Below are positions 48,462 through 60,113 of a stretch of 64,000 bases of DNA, one piece after another. Under the pieces are notes generated by a model. That model worked only from the letters and a program-made list of their open reading frames with translations, searched no databases and was not told the DNA's origin. Position 1 is the stretch's first letter. Each line of letters begins with the position of its first letter. The stretch lies in the NCBI RefSeq assembly GCF_000208865.1, contig NC_018389.1:2253324-2317323 (forward strand), written 5' to 3'. Made by a program: the position numbers and the translations under genes. This stretch comes from Neospora caninum Liverpool. Its lineage: Eukaryota > Apicomplexa > Conoidasida > Eucoccidiorida > Sarcocystidae.

Positions 48462-51281
48462 TCAGCTGACGTGATGCTGAGTCTGCGTCTCACCAACTGG
48501 CGGGACACGCAATTCTTCCTGTACCACGTTTTCCACCTCCTCCAGTGCGCGCTCAAGTAGCGCTTTATCTTCAAAGAGCATGTCCACATATTTTCGGACC
48601 AGCAATTGTGTTGTCATGAAAGCCTCGCGTTCTCGTACGGTGCGGATCAGCCTCCTCCGTCGACGTTGGATCTCCTCCTTGAGCTCCTCGTCCATTACGC
48701 TGTCAAGTTCGACGCCGGCCTCCGAGCCATCCTCTTCGAAGAAATCCACCTCGTTCCCTACCATCATGTGTCCGTAGAAAAAATTTTCGGCAGCATTCAG
48801 CCCTATCTCCAGCTCTTCAAGCTGCCTCTCCACGGTCTCTCGGACTTTGATGTCCTCACTAATTTTTTGTAGTGCACTGCGGATCCTTCTGGCGTACGCC
48901 ACGGCAGTATTGGCGGATTCCTGTGCTGTCGTGGACGGACCTGTCTTGGGCGACGCCATCGCCGCAGCGCACTGCTTCCTGATTTGCTTCAACTGACGTC
49001 TCAAGAAATTGATATCCTTAAGGTCCAGAGCCTCTTGTGATGGCCTGTGTTCTGTCTCAGCTCTTATGTCAGTCGTTCCCCCCGGAGTGCCTTGTGTCGC
49101 CGACGTCTCCCCGCGCATGCTATCGAGGTAAGACATGGCTATGTTCAGGTGGTCCCGGAAGGCAGCATGTTCACGCGGTGTCATCCCCTCCTCTTGTGCA
49201 ATGGTCACTCTTTCCTTGCAATTGACAACTGCAAGATTGAGGCGCTGCAGCGTGGAGATTTCCACCACGCCTTCGTGCAAACCGATCAGCTCCTCCGATA
49301 AACGCTCGGCCGCGTTAACCAGTGACTGCTCGGCACTCGGTTGCCCGAGCTCTCTGATTCTGTAAAGGCGGGCTTCTATGTTATCGATCGTGGTTGTGAG
49401 CGTTGCCACCCGAGTTCGAAACTTGACGGTCTTCTGATCGTATTTTCGCATTAAATTCCACACGGCGGACTTCAGCTCATGGATATCCAACTCGCCCTCA
49501 CCTTCATCCTCGCTGTCCTCCCACATGGATTCGGTCTCTGGGGAAACCATTCCACGCTCCCACTCATCGCCTACGGTACGCTCAGGCCCTTTCTCCTCCC
49601 TCGGCTCTTCCCCCTTTTGAGCCCCAATTTCCGTCTCTTGGGACCCTGTGCCTATCTCTTGGGACCCTGTGCCTATCTCTTGGGCCTCTGTGCGCGTCTC
49701 TTCCACAGGCTCATCCGGCACGACGCCGCCAGGCTGCTCCACCTTCTCTGGTTCCTCTGATACTTCCCCGGGTACACCCGCCGTAGCACTGTCGGCCGGC
49801 CCTCCCTCCTCTCCGGCCTCCGGCAAATCCTCAGGTTCTTCCGGCGCGCCCGCCGCAGCAGGCACTTCCTCCTCCTCCGGCTTCTCAGGTTCTGCCTTCG
49901 GAATCTCCTCGGGTTCAGCTGTCGGGTCAGCGGCCACAGGAGGAACCTCCTCCTCCTCCGACTTCTCAGGTTCTGCCTTGGGGATCTCCTCGGGTTCAGC
50001 TGTCGGGTCAGCGGCCACAGGAGGAACCTCCTCCTCCGGCTTCTCAGGTTCTGCCTTGGGAATCTGCTCGAGTTCAGCTGCCGGAGCAGCGCCCGCAGCA
50101 GGCACTTCCTCCTCCTCCGGCTTCTCGGGTTCAGCCTTGGGAATTTCCTCGGGTTGAGCCGTCGGGTCAGCGGCCGCAGCAGGCACTTCCTCCTCCTCCG
50201 GCTTCTCGGGTTCTGCCTTGGGAATCTCCTCGGGTTCAGCTGCCGGAGCAACGGCCTCAGCAGACACCGGATCCGCCTGTTCCTCGCCCGCTGTTGGTGA
50301 CGCTGGACGCTCTTCCCCTTGCTGTTGTCTCCGACGCGATGCCCGTCGAGCAGCTGCCAGCGAGAAGGCGAGAAGCCCAAGTGCAACAGCCGAGGCCACC
50401 GCTCCGACGCGCGGGGATAGCGCATATTCTCCCGCTGACATCGCCGAAAAGTCCTGGACTAAATGCTGCCAACCTCGCACTTCATCACCCGCACCTTCGG
50501 CCGGCACTTCCATTTGCCGCTCGACCGACGCGTCCGGTTGGAAGTCGACGGAGGCATCAGGATCAATGCCGTGCATGCTTTCAGGTTTTTTTAGGAGCCC
50601 CTGGAGTGCCGTCGGAGAAGACACCTTGTCAACCCCCAAGAGAGACGAACGCAGACCGTAGACGGCCGCCGCTACCAGCACTGCGGCCACGAGTGCAGCC
50701 TGCTTGCGACGCCGTCTGGATTCCTCGGTTTCTTGTGCGATTTCCGCGCTCTTTTTCTCGGTGGCATCCGAGTCGAATTGCTCGGCACCAGCGCGGGCAG
50801 CGACCGTCTCGACATCTGCTTTCTGGGAGGCGGGCGTTTTCTTGGGCGTGACGTAGCCCATCATTCCAGCTGCTGCAAGGGCGGAAATGAGGACCGCGGG
50901 CAACACATACCGGCTCTTTGACGCCCTACGCTGAGTCGACATGTTATGCAGACCTCGTTTTCCGTGGCCAACAACGGCAAAGTGGTTCACGGCAGCCGCC
51001 TCGGCCCTCTCGGATGCTGCCGGGGAAATTGGCGGACCCTTGTCTGGGTTTCCAGAACTGCTGTCGGACCCTTTGCTCTCCACAAGTTCCTCAACCCCGA
51101 CCCCCCTGCCTGTGTATCCCGTTCCTCCATCTTCAATCTCAATGGCGAGACTGAAGGAAAGGAGACGCCGCGACGCGGGAGGCGGCCCAGCACCGAGCAG
51201 GGTGAAGGCGCAACAAGCTACCAGAAGGAGCCCAAATCTGGATGCCAAACGATGTGAGACATTTTTGCCTCCTCGATGCAT
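48462..51281 (-). CDS. Lineage-specific multi-membrane, repeat-containing family protein, member 1
   Basis: Single open exon of 939 residues. The ATG at 51281 was chosen because it gives a signal peptide (MHRGGKNVSHRL followed by a hydrophobic FGLLLVACCAFTLLG core); the longer frame starts at TTG. Just after it lies ASRRLLS, resembling the RRL core of the Toxoplasma export element cut by ASP5. Three hydrophobic segments follow at about residues 125-145, 194-211 (after RRRRK) and 291-311. Residues about 335-480 hold five imperfect 25-residue repeats of the type EEIPKAEPEKPEEEEVPAA. A short (QEIGTGS)n repeat comes next, then a charged helical C-terminal domain (about 640-939) ending in a stop at 48462. 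I do not recognise a named family. Architecture suggests a secreted or membrane protein of the dense-granule or surface type. Member 2 starts the same way at the membrane module and diverges in the C-terminal half. Confidence 0.75.
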   Translation of the reverse strand: MHRGGKNVSHRLASRFGLLLVACCAFTLLGAGPPPASRRLLSFSLAIEIEDGGTGYTGRGVGVEELVESKGSDSSSGNPDKGPPISPAASERAEAAAVNHFAVVGHGKRGLHNMSTQRRASKSRYVLPAVLISALAAAGMMGYVTPKKTPASQKADVETVAARAGAEQFDSDATEKKSAEIAQETEESRRRRKQAALVAAVLVAAAVYGLRSSLLGVDKVSSPTALQGLLKKPESMHGIDPDASVDFQPDASVERQMEVPAEGAGDEVRGWQHLVQDFSAMSAGEYALSPRVGAVASAVALGLLAFSLAAARRASRRRQQQGEERPASPTAGEEQADPVSAEAVAPAAEPEEIPKAEPEKPEEEEVPAAAADPTAQPEEIPKAEPEKPEEEEVPAAGAAPAAELEQIPKAEPEKPEEEVPPVAADPTAEPEEIPKAEPEKSEEEEVPPVAADPTAEPEEIPKAEPEKPEEEEVPAAAGAPEEPEDLPEAGEEGGPADSATAGVPGEVSEEPEKVEQPGGVVPDEPVEETRTEAQEIGTGSQEIGTGSQETEIGAQKGEEPREEKGPERTVGDEWERGMVSPETESMWEDSEDEGEGELDIHELKSAVWNLMRKYDQKTVKFRTRVATLTTTIDNIEARLYRIRELGQPSAEQSLVNAAERLSEELIGLHEGVVEISTLQRLNLAVVNCKERVTIAQEEGMTPREHAAFRDHLNIAMSYLDSMRGETSATQGTPGGTTDIRAETEHRPSQEALDLKDINFLRRQLKQIRKQCAAAMASPKTGPSTTAQESANTAVAYARRIRSALQKISEDIKVRETVERQLEELEIGLNAAENFFYGHMMVGNEVDFFEEDGSEAGVELDSVMDEELKEEIQRRRRRLIRTVREREAFMTTQLLVRKYVDMLFEDKALLERALEEVENVVQEELRVPPVGETQTQHHVS
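49850..50250 (-). repeat. In-frame coding minisatellite, about 75-base unit
   Basis: Five imperfect units encode a Pro/Glu/Lys/Ala-rich 25-residue motif with core IPKAEPEKPEEE. Member 2 keeps one good unit plus one degenerate unit at the equivalent place (about 63110-63240). Confidence 0.9.
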
Positions 51282-54200
51282 CTCTTCATCTCTCAAAAGG
51301 CCAACTAGTTGAATCTTCAAAGAAAAAAGCGCTGCCCGCGCAGCGACTTTGACATCTACCGACACCGCCGGGAGTCGGCAGGGCTCCCCCGTCTTTCGGT
51401 GCACATGCGCGACGCAGGCTCTCACTGCCAACGGAGGCGCTCGCGGAGGACGGATTTCTATGAAATGGGGAAAAAAGGCGAAGTGGATCGCAGAGGAAGA
51501 ACATATACCTAAACAGAAAGGAAATACTGCATCGACAGAGAGACAACTGTATGCTGCGGGTTCGGCGGGATTTCTCCGCTACGTCACTAATTTTGCATGC
51601 ATGATCACAGAGCCGTCTACCGGTGTGTCGACACTGCGGGGACTGGCCGGCCCGAAGGAAAATGCACTCAGGAGGTGGTTGAAAGAAACCGTCCACGTGG
51701 AACGCCGGGTGACCGCCCAGGCGTACAGTCAGTCTGTGGGATTCCTCGCTCTGTTGGAAGACTCAATCGTTGTTTCAACCTGGAAAGGGCAGTTGCGCAC
51801 ACGCAGCACTACCCTGCAGTCGGTGTTTTCCTGTGTTTGAAATCATCTCCAACACGTCCCGACAAGCAAATGCGCACACGTTTTTCTCCTCGACACTGAG
51901 ATCGCTTTCTGCGGGAGGGGAGAAGTACCGATTCTTTCAGGAAGCAGGGATACGTTTCAGTCGGCCTTGTCTGGCCGCGGGGTATTCTTCCGTGCACGGC
52001 GCTCGAGATCACGAGCCTATCTATAGTGGAAAGGTAGAGCAGAGATGCGGGAAACTGGAAGACGACTCCGAGTTCGCCGGGCGCTTCCTCTCACGTAGAT
52101 GGCATGTCGGGGGAGTGCGGTTCCACTTCATAGAGCCTGGTCGTAGTTGCCTCGGCTTGGAAGGGGGACAAAAAAAATCGACCAAGCCACTGACGTGTCT
52201 CGGGTCTGCGCTCTTTGAGTAACGAAAACGATACAGTAACCACGCCGCTGAGATGGTTTTGAGACAAGTTCGTTCGGGAAGAGGAGAAATAACGGAGCAG
52301 GAGGAAAAGCTTGTCGTCGGAGCACGTGGTATTGTGTTTCACACAGACACCAGGCACTTTCCTCCATTCACGTGCCCACGGAAGACACAGGACTCTCTGA
52401 AACGACATAGACGATGACCTTTTGTGTTGCAGTGCGGAGGCATCGACTCGCCAGCCATCTGCTCGGATGTCTGACGACGACGACCCGACGACGCGCGTCT
52501 CTAGAGCTCTAGCTCCTGCATATGTTCTCGTTGAGGGGACAGCCGCCTCTAGAACCGTTCCCTGTATCACCTGCCACGATCCTTGCACTGGAGAACATGG
52601 TTACGTCCTCGACTGAATATGCCACAGAAGCAAGCTGTTGATGAGAACACATTCGCTTTACATAGACTGTCTTCCGTAGATCCTCACTGCTGTGCTCCAT
52701 TCCTCCGAACGACGGATCTGCAAACGGCGACGGCCGAGGAAAGTAGTTCAAACACGCACACGCACAGCTCGTGTATGCTAACAGCCTGCGCTCTTGGCAA
52801 TCACCCTTTCCGCGAAACGATCCAGGCAGAGCAGTGAAGCAAACTGCGTGGTGCTGCGAGTGGAATGCATGCCTGTGTGATTCTGCATTTCAGTACTCTA
52901 GCGTATCTGCATAGGACGGGTATTTCGAATGCGCGCGGCTTCATGGCAGCCCTAGGTGATCTTCCATGTTTTTATTTTCCGTCACATCGTTATTCATGCT
53001 CTGACTGTTGCCCCGAGCAAATCCATCTGTCGGGCTCATCGCCACTTCTACCACGTTGCCCCTGGCCTTAAGGACACGCCACATCTTTCCTTTCGCCCAG
53101 ATGTACCTGTTCTTTCTAATACCTAGAACTGAATCGTTAGTCGTGGGTACTGTCATATTATTTTCGTGAGTCTCTGGAAGACAGAAGCAAAACAGGAGAG
53201 AGGTGTGAGGCACGTACAGGACGCTGCAAGCGTCCTTCCTTCCTTTCGCAATGGGACGATTACCTTTGAGAAAAGAAATGAACCTTGATTGTCGCTGCTT
53301 TTCTTTCCAGGGGCGCGTTGCTTCGCGCCAAGCGAGAAACCTCTGCTTGAAATCTGTCCACTGGTGCTCTTCCTCGCTTGTTCTTGTCTACGTCTCTTCG
53401 TCGAGAGAAAGTGTTTCATCCAGTGCAAAACTCTCGCCCAACTAAGAAAAGAGGGCGTGGTCCCAGCTTTACAATAGACAGCCACAGGGGGTGCGGAGAG
53501 ATTGCTTCTTTCCCCTCGAGAAACCTCCGTTAGTCTCTTATCTCAACGAGATAAAAAGGGAGGGAGAAAAGAAGCCAGGATACACCGCCGCTTGTTTCTC
53601 CTGGTTGTCCCAGGTGTCCGGGCACGTTTTTGCCAGGTCAAGGACAGCGAAGAGTTAGGTGTCCTTGTCTCGTCGATGTTTCTTCTGTTCTTCAGCAGCG
53701 TTTCGTTTCCGTTCGCAATCCCAAAGGAAAGAATGCAACAGTCGTTTTCCCCTTCCATGTCCCTGCTGGATCTTCGCTTGCATTCCACCTCTAGAGGGCA
53801 GGCAATGCTTGCCGTTTCTTGTGGCGCTTCAGGGACCCGCTTGTGCTTCGTCCCTCCAACTCGGCCAGCTGTTGTCTCCATGCGCTGTATGTTTTTCTTT
53901 GTGGCATTTCCCTTTTCTGTAGGAAATATCCACCAGAGTTCCCTTGTCCTTTGTACCTGCACTTCTTGCTCCCCTCTCTGTGTCTCTCCTTTCGCGGCTC
54001 TCCTACATTCCCTGTCCTCCCCTGCTTTTTCCTGTCTGACTTCTCGTCGTCTGTCTTGCTCTTTCACTCACTTCCTTTGACTTCAGTGAACTAGCAGAAC
54101 TCGCGAGAGAGTGAAGGACAGAGAGTGAAGTGAAGAAGGCACGAGAGAGAAAGGGGGGAGAAGGAAAGGAAGAGAAGAAAACTTTCCTTCTCTGCAGCAA

Positions 54201-54597
54201 CCGAGGTCTGAACACAGAGGAAAGCCATTCCTGGACGGGAAGGAAACAGGAAGGTGGAAGACAGCATCAGTCTCCGTTTGTTGATCGGATCGTATGGTTT
54301 TCCTCTCCTGTTTGTCTTGTAGCCGTTTAGTCCTCCTCTTGCCGAAACAAGGCGTGGCGGTTGTCTCGGGAGATATGCCACACCCGATTGTTTGCCTCTC
54401 GTTGACTCTCTCTCTTCCTCGTCGTTCCGTTCTCGTCCTCGATATCATTGTCCCTCTACCTCTCGCCTCCTCTGTTTCTATTTCATTTTTCTCTCCTTCC
54501 GTTCCGTCCGCCTCTTCCGTGGCATCTGAGAGTCGCTGCAGGGTCTTGTGTTCGTAGCATTCTAGTCAGTTCGACCTGCGTCGCCTCGTGGTTCCCG
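51282..54597. other. 3.3-kb unique stretch upstream of family gene 1
   Basis: Contains the promoter side of the family gene and lies outside the duplicated block. Overlapping ORFs on both strands near 53.5-54.1 kb (192 codons plus, 174 codons minus) have no domain. The rest is short ORFs. No gene is supported. Confidence 0.4.
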
Positions 54598-56173
54598 ATG
54601 TTTGGATTTGTTTGGGTCATTTGCTTCTCGTTTTCTCGCGCGTTGCCCACTTCCGTGGAAGGTGTAGGTTACGACGAGGGAGAGCGGACGCGACGCTTCC
54701 ATCTTCCGAGGCGACTCCCGAGACGCTCTGGACTCGCCGTTACCGGTTCCTTTCCAATGGAAAACTACAGCCACTCTCTCCGAAGAAGGCAGGGACTCGG
54801 TACACCGTTCGATACCAACACATTTCCACAAGGTGGCATTCGTTTTCCGGTGCACACAAGTTTGTCTCTTTTTGCTTCCTTCCCCTATTTTCTTCACTTG
54901 GAGACATCGTCCTCATGATGGCATCGCCTCTGCCTTCGTCTCCCTTCCCCCACTCTGTTGACGAGCAGTCACCCTTTCACGTCTCTCTCTCTTCTCCTCC
55001 TCGTTCGTCTCCCCGTTCTTCTTCGTTTTGTTTTTCGCGGGTGCCTGATGTTTCTATGTCTTCTTCCGCTTCGTCTCTTCCGTTCGGCGTAGGTTCTCCT
55101 GTGTCTTCCTTGAGGGTGAATGAGCCGCTTCTCCTGTCTTTACCTGCCTGGCTTTCTGGAGGGGCGAGGGAGAAAGCGACTTTGTTGTCGAAGCGGCGGC
55201 ACGAGCAACCAGACGGGCAAGAAGCAACGCTTCGCCGACATCGGAGAAACACAAAAAAAAGGCGTAGGTGGCCGAGTGTGAAAAGAAGAGGAGACGGCGA
55301 CGGAAGGAGATGCTCCACGAGCTGGGCCTCGACGTCGAAGACGCGGGCGAAGTCACGAGGAGGGAGCGACGAGCGAGAATAACATGCAGAATGAGAGAAG
55401 ATAAGGAACGAGCATCTGGAAAGCTTCGGGATCCGAGAATAGACTTGGTAGAATCGTGTGAGGATGAGAACCAGGAGGAAGACGTGCTGATTCGTCTCGC
55501 GGCAGATCCAGTTGTCGGCGGGCGGAGGAAGAGGGGGCCGACGTGTGGTTCTTCTCTGTTCCCAGAGTCAGAGGCATACAGTTGTGATGGAGAGGGAGAA
55601 ACCGAGGAGCGGTTCTCTATTCTTTCGATTCCCCGCTCTGTCGCTTCTCCTTTTGCTGGTTTCTGTGGGGGTGGAGATGCCGGAAGAGAAGGGGAAACGC
55701 ATGCAGGGAATCGTGAAGCAGAAGGAGCTTACGAGACAGCAGAAGGTGCCCGTCCGGCCTTGTCCCCCCCTCAGTCAAATGGAGAAGGATGGACCCGGAG
55801 TCCTCCCGTCAGGCAGCTGTGGACGAGCGCTGCGTACGGAGTCGCGAGGAATTTCTCGTCAGAACCTCTGGAAGGGGATCTCGCCCCTGAGAGGTCGACG
55901 GGAACGCGCCCGAGGCGGGGCTGTGCAGAGAAGGGTGAAAGGAGACGCGCTCAGAGTTGTGGACACCGAGGAAACAAAGCAGAGATCGGGCAGGTTGAAG
56001 CAGACAGTGTACATCTCTCCGCCCGAGCGGACATGTCTCCGTTGCTGCTCAATCCTCTTCACTTCTTACTGACGACAAGACCTCTCCAAGAGGCCGAGGC
56101 AGAGGAAGGGAAAGAAGAAGAGACGGTTGGGAACGGACGAAAGAAGAAGTGGGGAACGGAAGACAGACGTTGA
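54598..56173 (+). CDS. Candidate secreted or membrane-inserted hypothetical protein
   Basis: The ATG at 54598 begins MFGFVWVICFSFSRALPTS, a short signal-peptide-like segment, but the start context is poor (no purine at -3). Exon 1 could end at about 54833 (CCACAAG|GTGGCA, phase 1). A second exon starting after CTTGGAG near 54905 restores phase (DIVLMMASPLPSSPFPHS). It leads through Ser/Pro-rich and Arg/Lys-rich sequence to about 55260. A frame change near there, implying another intron, gives a long open frame ending at 56173. That frame starts with a basic patch (EKKRRRRRKEMLHELGLDV) and is then acidic and Gly/Glu-rich. No domain was recognised. The stop lies 280 bases left of block copy B, as the other candidate plus-strand gene lies left of copy A. 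Confidence 0.35.
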
Positions 56174-56451
56174 GCCGTGGCGAAGCGGGGAAGGCTGCAG
56201 GTCGAAGACTTACTACCAGGAAGAGGTGAGCGATGACCAAATGGCGTCAGAGAGACAAGCTCGGAGCACCAGACGACTAAGAGAAGGAGACAGTTTACGG
56301 TAAGCAGAGCAAGAAATAACGGAGCCCATAGAGAAAGTGAAACAGACAGAGGGGCGAAAAAGGTAAGGTGGATAGGGAGTGGAAGAAAACCCGTGAGAAA
56401 GAGAGGAGAGTGAAAGATAGGAGGGTGAAAGAGAGGAACAAGAGAGGAGCT
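56174..56451. other. GA-rich spacer left of copy B
   Basis: Purine-rich DNA without a gene, ending at the sharp left boundary of the duplicated block. Confidence 0.5.
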
Positions 56452-57641
56452 ACCACACGATGAGACAGAGAGGACGTAGAGGGAAAAGGGGAGGAAAGAG
56501 AGAAATCGAAGAGAGAAACGCTAAGCACATCGACTAAAGAAAAACGCGAGACAAGCCAACGGCTTGTGCTCGTCCCTACACTCGGCCGGACTGATCGTTA
56601 TGTGAGTGAACGCATAGGGAGGATACATACAGATTCGTGTTGTCCTCCCCTTTCTCACTGTTCTCTCCCCAGCGGCACGCGATCGAGAGTCTCACGAAAG
56701 TTTCCATATCCCTTCTCTCATCTGCCTTCTCGATCGGAGACCGCCATCATGTCTTCCCAGTCAACTCAAGCTCCTCACAACTCGCCTAACGACTTTCCTC
56801 TGTCCCTCGGTTTCCCCTCTTGCAGACAGGTGCCCCAACCAGGCTCACTGGCGTGTTCTGTCGGCAGAGGAAGGACACGCACGAGAGGGCTGCTCGGCGC
56901 AAGTGGTGAACATTCTCCTCAACGCTGCACATGGCTTCGCGGGCGCTTTCTGTGGCCAGCAGAGTTTTCCAGTTGCTGTTCACACACAAGGTACCCTTGG
57001 TACAGAAACGCCCAACTCAAAACACACACACAGACACTGCTGATACGCTGGTGGATGACGCGGAAGCGTCTTTGCCATATTTACTAGGGCGATGGGAGCG
57101 ACGAGCGAAATAGGAAATGCAGCATATTCCTTCGTCTAAGCGTTTGTTCGCATGTACCTTGAGAATACATATGTATACGAACGTGATACCAAGCGTGATG
57201 GCTACATGACTAGACCCAATACTGCGCGTAAGACGTGACTAATGTCCCAACTGCAAGCGCATATAATCATCGATTCACCTCGATATCTTTATGCATCTCT
57301 TGATCTTTTTTGTCTCATCCCGTCTATCAATCTACCTCTATCTGTCTACATGAATGCATATTTCTCTGTCTGCCACGCGTCACATGAAAAGGGAAGAGCT
57401 AAAGTTCCCACATACTTTGTTGAGTTTTCCCCTCTCTTGTTCAAACACGCACTCGGCGCGCTCACTACCAACATCGAGTTCCCGTGCATCGCCTTTTCCT
57501 CTTCCGGCTTTCGCGACGGGCGCTTTATCCTTTTGCGTATCCTGTGGCTGCTGCCCTTCTTTCCTTCAGAGGGTCAGACTCGCACAGCGTCACAGGGCAG
57601 ACAGACGGGAGAGAGAAGCAAAGAAGACAGCTTCAGACCGA

Positions 57642-57796
57642 CTCCGAGCTTTAAATGCCCGAATGCTGATTCGCCAACAATTTATGAGCCGACATGTAGT
57701 CAGTGGATGGGTTATTATTTGGGTATATAGTATGCTCTTCTTGATTATTATAGGTGCGCTCTTCCACAAACGACTTCCATCTGATATGATACGCGT
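57642..57796 (+). pseudogene. cytb: Nuclear copy of mitochondrial cytochrome b (NUMT), copy B
   Basis: Same fragment as 44056-44210 with the same endpoints. Reads RMLIRQQFMSRHVVSGWVII in the plus frame. Small differences from copy A include GGTGCGCTCTTCC for GGTGTGCTATTCC. The same frameshift after LIIIG is present in both. Confidence 0.8.
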
Positions 57797-58342
57797 TAGC
57801 ATTGTCAGGGTTTGCCTCGTTTCGTTGACAGCGAAGGAGCAGTCAGCCGCACGTCCGTGTGCTCCAAGGGCCGCGGTTTGCGTAGGTGGCGTGGCGCGTT
57901 CGACGCATTTATGCTGGAAGCAAAATTAGCATATCATCCTTTAGACGGTCCACGGAATGTGAGAGATGGGGGCTGCCTGCTGGGGTGCCGTTCCGTAGAT
58001 TGCCTCAGAGCGTTGCACTCAAAACACAGAAAGATCGGAAAATGCAGTGGACATATCTACAATTGCGTAGGCGAGTGCGTTAATACATAAATGTGTAGAT
58101 TCCGAGTTGTTGCGACGGGACTTCTCGGCGTCGAAATACACACGATACGAATCCTTTTTTATGTCTACGAAGGTGTTGCCTTTGTGAGGAAAGAAGGCGC
58201 GGAGATGGAGCAAAAGAGGTTCTCTAGTCCGCCTATTCACGGGCTGTTTTCTTTCCATTTTGTTTTGTTCGGCGAGTCGTCGGGGTCTCCAGTGCTTCCA
58301 TTCTGCGTGAAAGGACGAAGAAAAACCGAAACGTGCACACGA

Positions 58343-58381
58343 GTATATATATGTATATATGTATATATATATATATATATG
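58343..58381. repeat. Interrupted (AT)n microsatellite in copy B
   Basis: TATATATGTATATATG-type runs ending in a pure AT run, equivalent to 44829-44856. Confidence 0.85.
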
Positions 58382-59681
58382 TAATATCATGTATGTTCAC
58401 ACACGCATACGCAGAGAGGTAGCCTGGATTCGCGTGGAGAACATTGGTGAAAACCGCTCAGTATTTTGTTTACAACTCTCAATGTTGTAGGTATGGACGC
58501 AGCGAAAAGCTTCATTCGGTGCGTTGAGAGTCATGAAGAAAAGTCGCTGCGTCAGTTCATTACCGCGCTTCTTCTTAGTTGAACGGCCTCAGAAGCCGAC
58601 ACACCAGCGCCTCGTGACAGCTGTCGGATCTTTTTCCGCAAATCCCACGATTTGCTTGGTCTTCATCTCGACAGTCAAACAGATGTTTCATTTGCCCTTT
58701 CTTTATCCTACCACACATTTAGGTGAGTCTCAGCGGACTACTTCGTTCGTACTCCGCAAGAGTGTAAGAACAGAATTTCTCAGATGAGCAGCAATCGCTC
58801 TCCCCACATGGATCCGACAGTTTTTCAGACAAAAAACTTAGAGGCAGTCAGCCGTAATAGGCGACGCGCGCACACGAAAATCAGAGAGCAGAGTTCCGCT
58901 AAATGGTGTGGCGTTCCAAACGGGCCCTCCGTCAGTTCTCTCACAGCTGACTCTCTTTAAATGGGGTCTCGTGTAGTCTATTGCCCAGACGGTTTACCCG
59001 CTCCGCGCGGTGACATCCTGTCAGGAAGACAGATGAATTTCTCTGGCCCTTCAGCGACTACAGAGATTCCCTTTCTGCAAGGTACGCGGCGATCTCGACG
59101 TCCTGTGGGGCAGGATCAGGAAATGTCTTTGTCGGAGGACTCATTAGGGGTTCGCAGGGTGCTTCTCCAATGTTTCTCGGCGCGAGATTCAGACACCAGT
59201 TGAATTAATACACGCAGAGAGCTACCTGCAGCAGACCGCGGATGTGACAGATGCGACTAGACGTCTGTCTCGCTTCCGCACCCCACGCAGCTGGCGTTTC
59301 TCTTTCCCCCCCTTCCGTTCTTCTCGTCCCGCCTCGCTTCACCTAGGCACGCTTCTATTCAACACGCTTCTCTTTCTCTTCTCGTATCGTTCGGGCTTGT
59401 TGGTATCGCATGTCGGCCGACCTGCCCTAGGCGCAAGCCGTGACGCATGCGATGGAGGCAAAATCGTCCAGACAGGGAGAGAGGTTCTGTCCTTCCCAAT
59501 CGGCAATCCCCCCATCACACCAGCAGTCCACCGCGTATCACCGGATACCACAGAAAGACGACTTCTATCGGACAGTAGTCCAGTGGGAGCGGCACAGGCT
59601 ATTCATCGTGAGCTGCCTTCCTGTCTGTACCTCATTTCTGGAGAATGTGACGTGCGTTATCCTGGTACTGTCGGCCTTAAG

Positions 59682-60113
59682 GCTTTACAACAGGTTTTGC
59701 AGCACACTGGTTGTCCTCGTTCCGCAATGTTGCAAAAAAAACATGGGCCAAACGAACATTTGATGCCTTGTACAAACAAGATGGCGGCACGCCAGTTGTC
59801 GTAGTGGTATACAGCAAAATGTTGCCATTTGTATTGTGGAATCACCCGATTCGCGAAGCCCGGCGCCCAAGGTCTTATTAGACCCTAGACGACGTGGGTT
59901 GCAACACGAGGAAACAGGAAAAGCCGAGCACGAAAGATATGAAAACAGCAGGAAGCGTGCAACCACAAAGAGGCCAGTTTGATCCGACGAAAAAAAATGA
60001 AAAGTGAAACAGTGAAGAGGAGCGTCCATGTGGCAGCAGACATAGAACACATGGTTGAACGCACAACCGCTTACACCAATGGAGATGCCCTCAGATATCA
60101 CTCTAAGCCCTCG
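59682..60113 (-). other. Diverged cassette B with open minus frame
   Basis: Counterpart of 46141-46588. Open minus frame 60101-59685 (138 codons, opening at GTG). Flanking DNA on both sides is near-identical between the block copies while this interval is not. Confidence 0.35.

Larger units (their letters stand above)
42868..50941. repeat. Segmental duplication, copy A
   Basis: From ACCACACGATGAG at 42868, sequence matches copy B (from 56452) with few substitutions and small indels, up to the N-terminal membrane module of the minus-strand family gene. Offset is about 13,584 at the left end. Two internal intervals are strongly diverged: 46141-46588 and the C-terminal half of the family gene (about 48480-50080). 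Left of 42868 the two loci are unrelated. Confidence 0.9.
56566..59681. other. Non-coding-looking left half of copy B
   Basis: Equivalent of 42982-46140, with the same GTG-initiated 173-codon plus ORF and no supported gene. ORFs at 59244-59804 and 45548-46042 are out of register with each other. Confidence 0.45.

Noticed and set aside
53502..54080. Opposed ORFs of 192 (plus) and 174 (minus) codons
   Set aside because: Neither has a domain or splice support, and both reflect CT/GA-rich composition.
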